Part shown: piece after piece, positions 1 to 7,274 of the stretch
Layout: each line of letters starts with the position of its first letter
Position numbering within the stretch: the stretch's first letter is position 1
Assembly: GCF_037039395.1 (NCBI RefSeq)
Contig: NZ_CP146242.1
Coordinates: forward strand, 2,116,001-2,180,000
DNA from: Agrobacterium vitis
GTDB lineage: Bacteria; Pseudomonadota; Alphaproteobacteria; Rhizobiales; Rhizobiaceae
Length of the DNA: 64,000 nucleotides
Direction: 5' to 3'
Notes under the pieces: generated by a model
Databases searched by the model: none
Seen by the model: the letters and a program-made list of their open reading frames with translations, nothing else
What the model was told of the DNA's origin: nothing
Translations under genes and position numbers: made by a program

Positions 1-117
1 CTGTTCGAACTGTTCACCCGCACCCGCACCATACGCCGCTCGATCATCGATGCGGGCCAGGATGTGGACGTGCCGGATTTCGGTCGTCACGGGCTGGATG
101 GCAAGACGAACGGATAG
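1..117 (+). CDS. tyrC: Prephenate/cyclohexadienyl dehydrogenase, C-terminal end (partial)
   Basis: Only the last 38 codons are inside the window; the frame is open from base 1 and ends with TAG at 115-117. The peptide contains LFELFTRTRTIRRSII followed by a short polar tail. This resembles the C-terminus of rhizobial TyrA-type prephenate/cyclohexadienyl dehydrogenases, the NAD(P)-dependent step of tyrosine synthesis. The neighbouring DUF2125 gene on the opposite strand fits the arrangement I recall from rhizobia. The catalytic domain is outside the window, so the call rests on the tail and context only. Confidence 0.55.
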   Translation: MFELFTRTRTIRRSIIDAGQDVDVPDFGRHGLDGKTNG

Positions 118-134
118 GCCGTTTCGCCGCCGGT

Positions 135-1148
135 TCAGATCGGTGGGATATTGCCAAGCGGGATGAAGCCCAGCACCACGACGCCATTGGTGATCTGAAG
201 TGTCACCTGGCCCTGATTCTGGCCAAGGAACACCGCTTTCAGCCCCTTGGCGGCCATCCGGGCGATGTCCTTGGTTTCGGGGTAGGCGGCAATCACCAGG
301 TCGCGCCAGGCATCGACCTTGCCGATTTCCAGCTTGAGCGTACCGTTGGCAAGGCCTGCATTATCGATGGAAATCGGTCCGCTGGCGGTGATCGTGCGGC
401 CCTGGCCCATATCGATCTGCAGATTGCGGATGTCGCCGCTTAGACCCCGCAATTGTATGGGTTCTGGATGTTCGATATCGAGGGCACCGGCCTGACCGAG
501 CAATTTCACATCCAACTGTGCTGCCATGGGTGGCAGGTCGGGGTTGCGGTCGTCCTGGCCAAAATCCATGTCGGTCAAGAGCGCTGTTCCCACGAGGTCC
601 TCACCATCGCGTTGCAGCCGTGTCCGGCTCTCAGTGGCATCAATCCTCAGAACCCGGCCGGATAGGGCATCGGTCAGATTGGCCTGCAATTTCTGGATCA
701 CGCTTGATGACGAATCGACGCCGTTCATACCCAGCGACAGGGTGGAGCGAAAGCTATCCCACTGAAAAGCACCAGCAAGCCCGGTGGAAGTTTGCAGAAT
801 GGCTGGCCCGTCGATTTCCCATTTGATCTTGCCGGGCCGGAAAATTTCCGCCGATGACCGGAAAGCGCCTGACGAACCGGAAATGCCGTTGCGGCTATCG
901 TTGACCGATACCTTGGTGCAGTTCAATCCGATATGCAGCGGAAAGCCACTCATCCGCATTCCGGGGCAATCGAGGGCAGAGGCCAGCGGATTATCGCCGT
1001 CAAAGGCATGTTCGAGTTTTGTCGTGGCGTAATTGGCAGCGGCGAACCAGCCTGCGGTGTAGACGATACCGAGCAGGACAAGCACAATGCCCACCAAGAG
1101 AACTCGCGATCTCTTTCTGGGTCTCTTCGTCCGGCTGGACATGGCCAT
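135..1148 (-). CDS. DUF2125 domain-containing membrane-anchored protein
   Basis: The protein is 337 aa. It has a basic N-terminus (KRPRKRSR), one transmembrane segment at about residues 16-36, and a long extracytoplasmic domain ending in the hydrophobic strand VVVLGFIPLGNIPPI. Length and layout match DUF2125, an alphaproteobacterial family of unknown function that resembles AsmA/LEA-type beta-rich envelope proteins. The open frame extends to 1220, but ATG at 1148 has GGAG six bases upstream and puts the membrane anchor near the N-terminus, so I prefer it. It is transcribed away from the ChaC gene and convergent with the tyrC end, 17 bp apart. No catalytic motif is visible. Confidence 0.8.
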   Translation of the reverse strand: MAMSSRTKRPRKRSRVLLVGIVLVLLGIVYTAGWFAAANYATTKLEHAFDGDNPLASALDCPGMRMSGFPLHIGLNCTKVSVNDSRNGISGSSGAFRSSAEIFRPGKIKWEIDGPAILQTSTGLAGAFQWDSFRSTLSLGMNGVDSSSSVIQKLQANLTDALSGRVLRIDATESRTRLQRDGEDLVGTALLTDMDFGQDDRNPDLPPMAAQLDVKLLGQAGALDIEHPEPIQLRGLSGDIRNLQIDMGQGRTITASGPISIDNAGLANGTLKLEIGKVDAWRDLVIAAYPETKDIARMAAKGLKAVFLGQNQGQVTLQITNGVVVLGFIPLGNIPPI

Positions 1149-1320
1149 GCGCTTCTCCAATTGTCTTCCATTTTGCCCAGCGGTCACCGAGACGACTTTT
1201 GAGGCACCAGAGCCCAGCACTGTTTATCAGTGCAAAGACTGCTGTAAAAATTCATTTCTGCTGGATAATTTCAACCCAAACCTATCAAAATTCGGGCATG
1301 AGACAGCAGGAGCTAGCATT

Positions 1321-1860
1321 ATGACCAGCGATATGGACGAATTTTGGGTGTTTGGCTACGGGTCTTTGATGTGGAATCCCGGCTTTGTCCATGAAGAACG
1401 GTTGGCTGCCAGGGCCCATGGGTTTCGCCGCTCGCTTTGCATTCGATCTTTCGTGCATCGCGGCACCGAGCAGACCCCCGGGCTGGTTCTGGGGCTGGAT
1501 CGCGGCGGCTCCTGCCAAGGTGTGGCGTTTCGTGTCAGTCCGGCGTCATGGACGCAAACGCTCGACTATTTGCGAGCGCGGGAACTGGTGACGATGGTCT
1601 ATCAGGAAAAAACGTTGCGGTTGCAATTGTCTGATGGGCGCCGGGTGCTTGGCGTTGGCTATGTGGTGGACCGAAACCACCGCCAATATGCGGGAGCGAT
1701 TACTGTTGAGGAGGCGGTACAGGTTACCGCGCAGGCCAGTGGCCAGTCGGGTGATAACCGGGCCTATGTCGAGAATACCGTGCAACACCTGCGCAGCATA
1801 GGCATCCGCGATCATTGGCTGGAGCAGGTGGTCAAGGGGCTGAACAAACCGGCTTTATGA
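1321..1860 (+). CDS. chaC: Gamma-glutamylcyclotransferase, ChaC family
   Basis: This is a 179-aa cytosolic protein. ChaC enzymes cleave glutathione to 5-oxoproline and Cys-Gly. The N-terminal signature FWVFGYGSLMWNPGF carries the YGSL substrate-binding loop of the family, and ARELVTMVYQEK is in the region of the usual catalytic glutamate. The open frame reaches back to 1087, but ATG at 1321 has CAGGAG upstream and gives the normal family length. The 3' end overlaps the convergent plsC gene by 6 bp. A ChaC fold is clear; strict glutathione specificity is inferred from the family. Confidence 0.88.
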   Translation: MTSDMDEFWVFGYGSLMWNPGFVHEERLAARAHGFRRSLCIRSFVHRGTEQTPGLVLGLDRGGSCQGVAFRVSPASWTQTLDYLRARELVTMVYQEKTLRLQLSDGRRVLGVGYVVDRNHRQYAGAITVEEAVQVTAQASGQSGDNRAYVENTVQHLRSIGIRDHWLEQVVKGLNKPAL

Positions 1861-2652
1861 CGGGTTCTTGGCCCCAGCCTTCAAGGTTTCCAGGCGGTGT
1901 TTGGCGGTCGGCGGCAGGGGGAGATCCGGATTGGTCTGGGCAGCCTCACGCAGCAGCGCGTCGCTGGCCGTCTCCAGCTCACTGGTCAGTTTTTCAAAAA
2001 ATGCATCGGGCTTCAGTCCCGGCTGGATCGGGGGCAGGATGCGGATCTTGTAGTGGCCGGGATAGCGCATCACGCTGCGCCGTGGCCAGAACAGCCCGGC
2101 ATGCATGGCAACCGGCACGACCGGCACGTTGAGATCGCGGTAAAGCCTGGCAATGCCGAATTTGTATTCGGGATCGGCGCCGGGCGGGCGTCTCGTACCC
2201 TCGGGATAGATGACCAATTGGCGACCGCTGCGCACTTCCAAGGCGGCGCGTTGCATGACTTTGACCATTTCCTTGCCGCGTCCACCGCGATTGACGGGAA
2301 TCATTTTCTGCTTGGCGGCATACCAGCCGAAGAACGGAATCCACATCAATTCCCGCTTGAGAATAAAGACCGGATCATCCAGCCAGGGCAGAAGCGCATA
2401 AGTATCCCAGAAGGATTGGTGCTTGGGCGCGAGGATGTAGCCGGTGTGCGGGATATTCTCCAGACCCTCAATCTCGAATGTCGTGCCGACCACGGTTTTC
2501 ATCAGCCAATGACTGAAACGCGCCCATGTCTTGGGGACGGAATATGCGATTTTGCGCGGCAAGATGAAATAGATCGGCGCGGCCAAGACCATCCAGAGGA
2601 TCAGGCAGGCATAGAACAGCACGTTGAAAACATGGGACCGCAAAGCAAGCAT
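1855..2652 (-). CDS. plsC: 1-acyl-sn-glycerol-3-phosphate acyltransferase
   Basis: This 265-aa membrane enzyme acylates lysophosphatidic acid to phosphatidic acid in phospholipid synthesis. An N-terminal hydrophobic segment (VLFYACLILWMVLAAPIYF) is followed by acyltransferase motif I in PKHQSFWDT (NHxSxxD-like, with Lys in place of Asn), motif II around RGGRG, and motif III YPEGTRR. The open frame extends to 2811, but that extension runs into a palindromic repeat. ATG at 2652 gives the anchor at residues 8-30 and a normal length. It is the last gene of the leftward ftsE-ftsX-ydcF-plsC set, separated from ydcF by a 190-bp gap holding large hairpins. A polar effect of that repeat on plsC expression is possible but untested. 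Confidence 0.9.
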   Translation of the reverse strand: MLALRSHVFNVLFYACLILWMVLAAPIYFILPRKIAYSVPKTWARFSHWLMKTVVGTTFEIEGLENIPHTGYILAPKHQSFWDTYALLPWLDDPVFILKRELMWIPFFGWYAAKQKMIPVNRGGRGKEMVKVMQRAALEVRSGRQLVIYPEGTRRPPGADPEYKFGIARLYRDLNVPVVPVAMHAGLFWPRRSVMRYPGHYKIRILPPIQPGLKPDAFFEKLTSELETASDALLREAAQTNPDLPLPPTAKHRLETLKAGAKNPS

Positions 2653-2734
2653 GAAGATATTCCGCCGACAGATGGCCCTGCCTATACGAATTTTCCAATA
2701 AGAGGAAGATGGTTCGGCATCGCAGGTTTGGCCG

Positions 2735-2846
2735 CTGCATAATTCCTTAAACCTGTTGCGGTTTAAGAAGGAAATTATGCAGTCGATATAAAGTGCTAAA
2801 GCAAACCTCAATGCGCCAGATATGGTGCATTGAGGTTTGCTTTAGC
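2735..2846. repeat. Palindromic repeat, family A copy 1 (two hairpins)
   Basis: The first hairpin pairs CTGCATAATT (2735-2744) with AATTATGCAG (2773-2782), with an inner CCTTAAACC/GGTTTAAG stem. It is followed by GATATAAAGTGCTAAAG and a second, perfect 20-bp inverted repeat (2795-2814 with 2827-2846) around a 12-nt loop. Related sequences lie at 29404, 40645, 42699 and 58450. The right arm of the second hairpin contains the ydcF stop codon (2842-2844). It has the look of an intergenic palindromic element of the kind common in Rhizobiaceae; I do not assign a named family. Confidence 0.75.
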
Positions 2847-3558
2847 TTTGGGAGGATTGCTGGGAGGCACTGCCGGGGGTGCGCAGTCCCTGCCAATTGT
2901 CCCAGCCGCCGAGATCACGGGTATAGGCAATGAGGATCTTGGCATATTCCGACAGCAGCGTGCGCAGCGCATTGGGATCGGCATACCAGGCTCTGGTGCG
3001 CAAATCGGCGGTGACGACCGGATAGGGAATGAACTGGGTTTCATGATCTGTACGGCGCAGTTCCATCAGGCTGCGGCGCATGTGGTAATTGCTGGTGACG
3101 ACCAGAACCGATGAAAAGCCCTTGTCGTGGATCCACTGGGCGGTTTCATTGGCATTGCCGATGGTGTCGATGGCGCGGTAGCCCATATCCACGCAGCAGG
3201 CGAACAGATCGGGTGAGCTTTGCGTCATCCGGCGGATGGTCGCGGGCGATGTGGATGGATGGACACCGGAAATCAACAGCCGCCGCCCCGATCCCTTGCG
3301 CAACAGGTCGACAGCCTGGTCGATGCGCTGATAGCCCCCCGTCAGCACGACGATGGCGTCAGCCTTGGGCTCGGCAGGCGGCATCATCGCCGTGACATCA
3401 TCGGCAAAATGCAGGAAACCGGCGACAAGACAGGCCATCAACAGAAGAATGGCATAGCCGCCATAGCGTAGCAGGCGGCGCAGCGGTGCCTGCCGATGGA
3501 ATAGTTTGGCGGTCCGGCTGCCTTGATCCTGGTCAGGGTCTGCTTGGCGCATTGTCAT
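2842..3558 (-). CDS. YdcF/SanA-type DUF218 membrane protein
   Basis: The protein is about 238 aa with one N-terminal transmembrane segment (YAILLLMACLVAGFLHF) and a periplasmic DUF218 domain. Family hallmarks are DAIVVLTGGYQRIDQAVDLL, the LLISGVHPST strand, ANETAQW and VVTSNYHMRRS. DUF218 proteins (ElyC, SanA, YdcF) are linked to envelope integrity and undecaprenyl-phosphate or peptidoglycan metabolism in enterics; the biochemical role here is unknown. The start is uncertain: ATGs exist at 3558, 3552 and 3582 and none has a strong ribosome site. It follows ftsX by 67 bp, a gap holding a GGATGC/GCATCC hairpin, and its stop codon is inside a palindromic repeat. Confidence 0.85.
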   Translation of the reverse strand: MTMRQADPDQDQGSRTAKLFHRQAPLRRLLRYGGYAILLLMACLVAGFLHFADDVTAMMPPAEPKADAIVVLTGGYQRIDQAVDLLRKGSGRRLLISGVHPSTSPATIRRMTQSSPDLFACCVDMGYRAIDTIGNANETAQWIHDKGFSSVLVVTSNYHMRRSLMELRRTDHETQFIPYPVVTADLRTRAWYADPNALRTLLSEYAKILIAYTRDLGGWDNWQGLRTPGSASQQSSQS

Positions 3559-3583
3559 TGCTCGTGCGTAATGGAACTGCATC

Positions 3584-3603
3584 GAGGATGCTGGTGCATC
3601 CTC
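3584..3603. promoter_or_regulatory. GGATGC/GCATCC hairpin before the ydcF-like gene
   Basis: GAGGATGC (3584-3591) pairs with GCATCCTC (3596-3603) across the loop TGGT, an 8-bp perfect stem about 25 bp upstream of the chosen ydcF start and 22 bp after the ftsX stop. The same stem core occurs before cpdR (7167) and lysC (52293). As the last 8 bp of a short inter-gene leader it could influence translation or mRNA ends; this is inference. Confidence 0.4.
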
Positions 3604-3625
3604 ACATCGAGGACGTATAAAAAGA

Positions 3626-4702
3626 TCATTCGGGCGGCAACCCGCCGCTGCGGCTGGGGTCCGACCTGATCTGGTCGATTTCATAGATGGCGCGCATGAC
3701 AGTCAACCTGGCCGTGACCGTTGTCAGCAGAGCAATAACGATCATCGTGGCGAAAATACCGAGATAGCCGGTAAAGCCGATTTCGAACCGGCCAAACATG
3801 GCGGTGGCCTGATCGGCTTGCGGTGTGGCGAGCGTATTGTCCTGCCAGATGCTGGCCAGCGCGAACAGGCCAGCTGCGGCAAGCCCGCCAGCCGCAGAGC
3901 CCTTCAGGCTGATCTTCAGAAAATGCTTCTGAAATTCCCGCGCCACGAACAGGCTCTCTGCACCGACGAAATGCAGGACCTCGATAATATGCCGATTGCC
4001 GGACAAGGCGCCGCGCGTTGCGAAAATCACCGTCAGCACCATGGCGGTAAACACCAGGATCAGCAGGCCAAAGCCAATCAGCACCGTGGTCCGGGCCATC
4101 GATACCAGCCGGTCCACCCAGGTGCGGTGATCATCAAGCGAGGCCTGGGGGATCTGCGAGGTCAGAAGATCACGCATGGCGGCGAAGTCAGGCGGATTAT
4201 TCTCGTCAATGGTGACAATGACCAGCCGGGGCACCGGAAGGTCGTTGATATCCAGTCCGGTGCCAAGCCAGGGTTCCAGCAGGCGGGCCGTTGCGGCCTC
4301 ATCGACGATCTGTCCGGTCTTGGTCCCGACGAAGGTCAGCGCCAGGTCCTTGGCTTTCGTCAAGGCGTCATCCATGTTGACATTGTCATCCGGCTTGATC
4401 TGGATCGTCACCTCGCGGGAGATCTGGCTTTGCCAGCTGGACGCCGTTCCCCGGACGATCGACACCGCGCCGAGCGTCAGGCAGGCGAGGAAGGCCATGA
4501 TGGCAATCACCACCATCAGCGCATTGCCCTGGATATTGGAGGGCGGCAGGATGGGGCCGGTGGCGCGCACCTGCATTTCCACTCGCTTTTGCGTCTTGGC
4601 CCTTTCCTGTGTCGGGGTCTTGGCCAGCGGCGGGCTCTTGGCCGACGGCGGGGTCATGGGTATTTTTTTCGGCGGCTGCGGCGCGGACTTTTGATCATTC
4701 AT
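3626..4702 (-). CDS. ftsX: Cell-division ABC transporter permease FtsX
   Basis: This 358-aa membrane subunit pairs with FtsE. The FtsEX complex acts at the septum, coupling ATP hydrolysis to activation of peptidoglycan hydrolases. A long Pro/Lys-rich cytoplasmic N-terminus (residues 1-60) precedes TM1 (ALMVVIAIMAFLACL), an extracytoplasmic domain at about 85-205, then three more membrane segments near 210-235, 262-282 and 310-335: the four-TM FtsX topology. ATG at 4702 overlaps the end of ftsE by 8 bp, so the two are translationally coupled. The proline-rich extension looks longer than in enteric FtsX. Confidence 0.93.
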   Translation of the reverse strand: MNDQKSAPQPPKKIPMTPPSAKSPPLAKTPTQERAKTQKRVEMQVRATGPILPPSNIQGNALMVVIAIMAFLACLTLGAVSIVRGTASSWQSQISREVTIQIKPDDNVNMDDALTKAKDLALTFVGTKTGQIVDEAATARLLEPWLGTGLDINDLPVPRLVIVTIDENNPPDFAAMRDLLTSQIPQASLDDHRTWVDRLVSMARTTVLIGFGLLILVFTAMVLTVIFATRGALSGNRHIIEVLHFVGAESLFVAREFQKHFLKISLKGSAAGGLAAAGLFALASIWQDNTLATPQADQATAMFGRFEIGFTGYLGIFATMIVIALLTTVTARLTVMRAIYEIDQIRSDPSRSGGLPPE

Positions 4703-5354
4703 AAATATCGAGCCGCCCTTCAGTCAGAATCATCCGCCGGGCGTCGACCTGGTCCATCAGGGCCAGATCGTGGGTGGCGATCACCACGGCGGTGCCCAGC
4801 CGGTTCAGCTCGAGAAACAGGCTGAGCAGGCGGCGCGCCATCGGAGGATCGACATTGCCGGTCGGCTCGTCGGCCAGCAGCACTTCTGGCCGGTCGATCA
4901 GGGCTCTGGCAATCGCGACGCGCTGCTTTTCCCCACCCGACAGGATCGGCGGCAACACGTTGATACGCTCGCCCAGCCCCACCCATTTCAACAGTTCCAG
5001 CACATCCTGCTTATAGCTCGCCTCGTCCTTGCCGCGCACCCGCAGCGGCAAGGCGACATTTTCATAGGTCGTCAGATGGTCGAGCAATTGGAAATCCTGG
5101 AAGACGATGCCGACCCGGCGGCGCAGCAAAGGCAATTCATTGCGCGGAATCTGGGTAATATCACGACCGAAACTGCGAATCAGGCCACGTGTCGGTTTCA
5201 GTGACATGAACAGCAGGCGCAAAAGCGTGGTCTTGCCAGCGCCCGACGGACCGGTCAGGAACTGGAAGGAGCGCTTTGGGATATCAAAGGTCAGGTCGCG
5301 GAGGATTTCAGGCCCCATCCCATATCGCAGGCCGACATTTTCGAAATGGATCAA
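4695..5354 (-). CDS. ftsE: Cell-division ABC transporter ATP-binding protein FtsE
   Basis: This 219-aa cytosolic ATPase of the FtsEX division complex has Walker A GPSGAGKTTLLRLL, the Q-loop in FQDFQLLDHL, an LSGGEKQRVAIARAL signature and Walker B EVLLADEPTGNVD, all in normal order and spacing. It is the first gene of the leftward ftsE-ftsX-ydcF-plsC block. The divergent 281-bp gap to the DUF3426-like gene holds a TTAACCAT box that could be a CtrA site. Membrane association comes through FtsX. Confidence 0.96.
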   Translation of the reverse strand: MIHFENVGLRYGMGPEILRDLTFDIPKRSFQFLTGPSGAGKTTLLRLLFMSLKPTRGLIRSFGRDITQIPRNELPLLRRRVGIVFQDFQLLDHLTTYENVALPLRVRGKDEASYKQDVLELLKWVGLGERINVLPPILSGGEKQRVAIARALIDRPEVLLADEPTGNVDPPMARRLLSLFLELNRLGTAVVIATHDLALMDQVDARRMILTEGRLDIYE

Positions 5355-5468
5355 TGGATAAACCCGGGCTTGAGCCTGTTGACGACTGCTCAGTTCTTAA
5401 CGGTTCCGGTTACCATTTGGTAAACGCCGCGATGTTACGACGCCAATCCGGTGATTTTTTACAAATCA

Positions 5469-5476
5469 TTAACCAT
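5469..5476 (+). promoter_or_regulatory. Candidate CtrA box TTAACCAT
   Basis: An exact TTAACCAT octamer lies in the divergent region between ftsE (start 5354) and the gene at 5636. This octamer matches the half-site type of CtrA box known in Caulobacter and described in rhizobia. A second copy precedes cpdR at 7045. One octamer in AT-rich intergenic DNA can occur by chance; function is inferred from the nearby division genes. Confidence 0.35.
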
Positions 5477-5635
5477 TCGAATTTACGACTTGGATGGATT
5501 GGTTTCAATGCCCCTTCGTATTCTATCGCATCTGGCTGGTGCGAGGCTTTCGATCAAGGGCGCTTCATCTCTGTTAAAGGCAAGCCGGAATTGGTTTTTT
5601 CATCCAATGTCTGGACCTGCTGTGGCGAGGGTTCC

Positions 5636-6325
5636 ATGAACGCATTCCGTTTTCGGCCTAAATATGTCGAACCCGATATCGATCTCTTGCCGCCAGAGCG
5701 GCCCTATCGCCCCATGCCACGACCCGGCTTCCGGCTGGCGGAGGATGTGAGCGATGCGAAATTCGTCACGGTCGGCGATCCCGTCGGCGCGCTCCGCAGC
5801 CGAATTCAGGCGGAAATGAAGACCCCATACCGGCCACAGGTGCCGGAGGCGCAGGGCTTGCTACAGTCTATCGTCAATCATGGTGTCGGGCATCTCGTCC
5901 GCTTGGAAAATCGCCTGGGGCAGCTATCGGAGCGGTCTTTCACCTCGTTGATTGCGGCCCTTGCCGTGCTGATGTTCTTCAGCGCTGGTGGTTTTTGCCT
6001 GATCGGTGGCACGGAGGCGGTCCCCGCCAGAAATCCACTCGACATAACCCATGTCAGCCTGACGCCGCAAACTGCTGGAGGCATGCCGGTCCTGTTGGTC
6101 AATGCGATTGTTGAGAATCATGCGGCGACGACGCAGGCCCTGCCGGATATCAGGGCGGATCTCTATGCGGATGGACGTCTGGTCGCCTCGACGATTATCA
6201 CCCCGCCGGCGCCGGAAATCGGTATCGGCCATAGCCGTGGCATTGCTGCCCGGCTGCGCCATCCCGGGGGAAAAACCCCGGAACTGAAGCTTTCCTTTCT
6301 GTCCAAGGATGCTTCGCAATCCTGA
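5636..6325 (+). CDS. DUF3426-like membrane protein lacking the usual zinc ribbon
   Basis: The protein is 229 aa. Residues 1-95 are soluble and proline-rich; one transmembrane segment follows (FTSLIAALAVLMFFSAGGFCLIGG, cut here by its ends at about residues 100-123), then an extracytoplasmic beta-rich domain with HVSLTPQTAGGMPVLLVNAI and DIRADLYADGRLVAS. This resembles the C-terminal part of rhizobial MJ0042/DUF3426 proteins found between ftsE and hpt. The CxxC-CxxC finger that normally begins those proteins is not seen: the only upstream in-frame sequence (5276-5635) has no such motif. ATG at 5636 has GAGG five bases upstream. Function unknown. Confidence 0.65.
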   Translation: MNAFRFRPKYVEPDIDLLPPERPYRPMPRPGFRLAEDVSDAKFVTVGDPVGALRSRIQAEMKTPYRPQVPEAQGLLQSIVNHGVGHLVRLENRLGQLSERSFTSLIAALAVLMFFSAGGFCLIGGTEAVPARNPLDITHVSLTPQTAGGMPVLLVNAIVENHAATTQALPDIRADLYADGRLVASTIITPPAPEIGIGHSRGIAARLRHPGGKTPELKLSFLSKDASQS

Positions 6326-6393
6326 TTGTGCTATCGGCAGGATGAAAGAAAACCCTGTCGCCTGAAGATGGGCAGCGAAATCCTGGAGAATCC

Positions 6394-6942
6394 ATGCCTG
6401 TCGTTCGCGGAAAAAATATCGAGCCATTGTTTACGGCCGAACAGATCGCCGCCCGCAATATCGAAATCGCCAAGACAATTGTCGACGGTCCCTCCGAGGA
6501 TCTTCTGGTGATTTCGATCTTGAAAGGCTCGTTCATTTTCGCGGCCGACCTGATCCGGGCGCTGCATCATGTCGGCATTGCGCCGGAGGTGGAATTTATC
6601 ACCTTGTCCAGCTACGGCACCGGCACGGTGTCGCAGGGTGTCAAGGTCCTCAAGGATATCGACAGCGATGTCCGTGGCCGTAATGTTCTGCTGATCGACG
6701 ACATCCTGGAATCGGGACGAACCCTGCTGTTTGCCCGCACGCTGATGTATGAACGCGGTGCTGCCAATGTCACCATTGCCGTGCTGCTCGACAAGAAGGT
6801 CAAGCGCCAGGAAGTGTTTGAGGCCGATTATGTCGGTTTCGAATGCCCGGATTATTTTGTCGTCGGTTATGGCATGGATGTCGCCCACGCTTTCCGCGAA
6901 TTGCCTTTTGTCGGTGTTGTTACCGGCGATGCAGCGTCGTAA
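6394..6942 (+). CDS. hpt: Hypoxanthine phosphoribosyltransferase
   Basis: This 182-aa cytosolic purine-salvage enzyme transfers phosphoribose from PRPP to hypoxanthine or guanine. It has the flexible-loop region LSSYGTGTVSQG, the PRPP-binding motif VLLIDDILESGRTL and a C-terminal YVGFECPDYFVVGYGMD, as in bacterial Hpt. ATG at 6394 is preceded by TCCTGGAGAATCC, a good ribosome site. It lies 68 bp after the DUF3426-like gene and 332 bp before cpdR, in the same direction. Confidence 0.93.
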   Translation: MPVVRGKNIEPLFTAEQIAARNIEIAKTIVDGPSEDLLVISILKGSFIFAADLIRALHHVGIAPEVEFITLSSYGTGTVSQGVKVLKDIDSDVRGRNVLLIDDILESGRTLLFARTLMYERGAANVTIAVLLDKKVKRQEVFEADYVGFECPDYFVVGYGMDVAHAFRELPFVGVVTGDAAS

Positions 6943-7044
6943 TCTTCGAAAAAATACATTTTATACAGCTACTTACGATAAGGCTTCTCCGTTGCGGTCA
7001 GCGCCCTGAAACGGGGCGGTGTCTCGGTCATCAGGTGGAAACTA

Positions 7045-7052
7045 TTAACCAT
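7045..7052 (+). promoter_or_regulatory. Candidate CtrA box TTAACCAT upstream of cpdR
   Basis: An exact TTAACCAT octamer, 223 bp before the cpdR start codon. In Caulobacter cpdR transcription is under CtrA control, so the position is biologically sensible. The assignment rests on the octamer and context; no -10 element or start site can be shown from sequence alone. Confidence 0.4.
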
Positions 7053-7166
7053 CCTCTCGTCTTGGCTGCCGGTTGTTTACCTCTCGCAAAGGAAAAACTG
7101 GTGATTTGCTTGGGTATGACAGCGCTACACATCCTCTATGATTCGGGGACGGCGCTGTAACGGCGT

Positions 7167-7203
7167 GGATGCGTGAGCATCCTCAAGCACTGGTACAACA
7201 TGC
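7167..7203 (+). promoter_or_regulatory. Conserved GGATGC hairpin plus flank, cpdR leader
   Basis: GGATGC (7167-7172) and GCATCC (7177-7182) form a 6-bp stem with loop GTGA, followed by TCAAGCACTGGTACAACATG. The same order (hairpin, TCAAG, three variable bases, TGGTA, then ATG) recurs at 52293-52327 before lysC with about three quarters of positions identical. It could be a small RNA-leader element or part of a repeat; its role is unknown. Confidence 0.45.
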
Positions 7204-7274
7204 CGCATGATGACAGCCGTCGATCGGGTTCGGTCGAATGGTGATGTGGCAGGCTTCAAGATGGGAATGCGGAT

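Larger units (their letters stand above)
6943..7274. other. 332-bp intergenic region, hpt to cpdR
   Basis: No convincing coding sequence. It contains TTAACCAT at 7045-7052, a stem ACAGCGC (7119-7125)/GCGCTGT (7152-7158), and the GGATGC...GCATCC hairpin at 7167-7182 with a flank shared with the lysC upstream region. It probably holds the cpdR promoter. Confidence 0.5.

Noticed and set aside
5451..5639. 62-codon open frame just before the DUF3426-like gene
   Set aside because: It could in principle be a remnant of the missing N-terminus, but it has no CxxC motif and no start signal.
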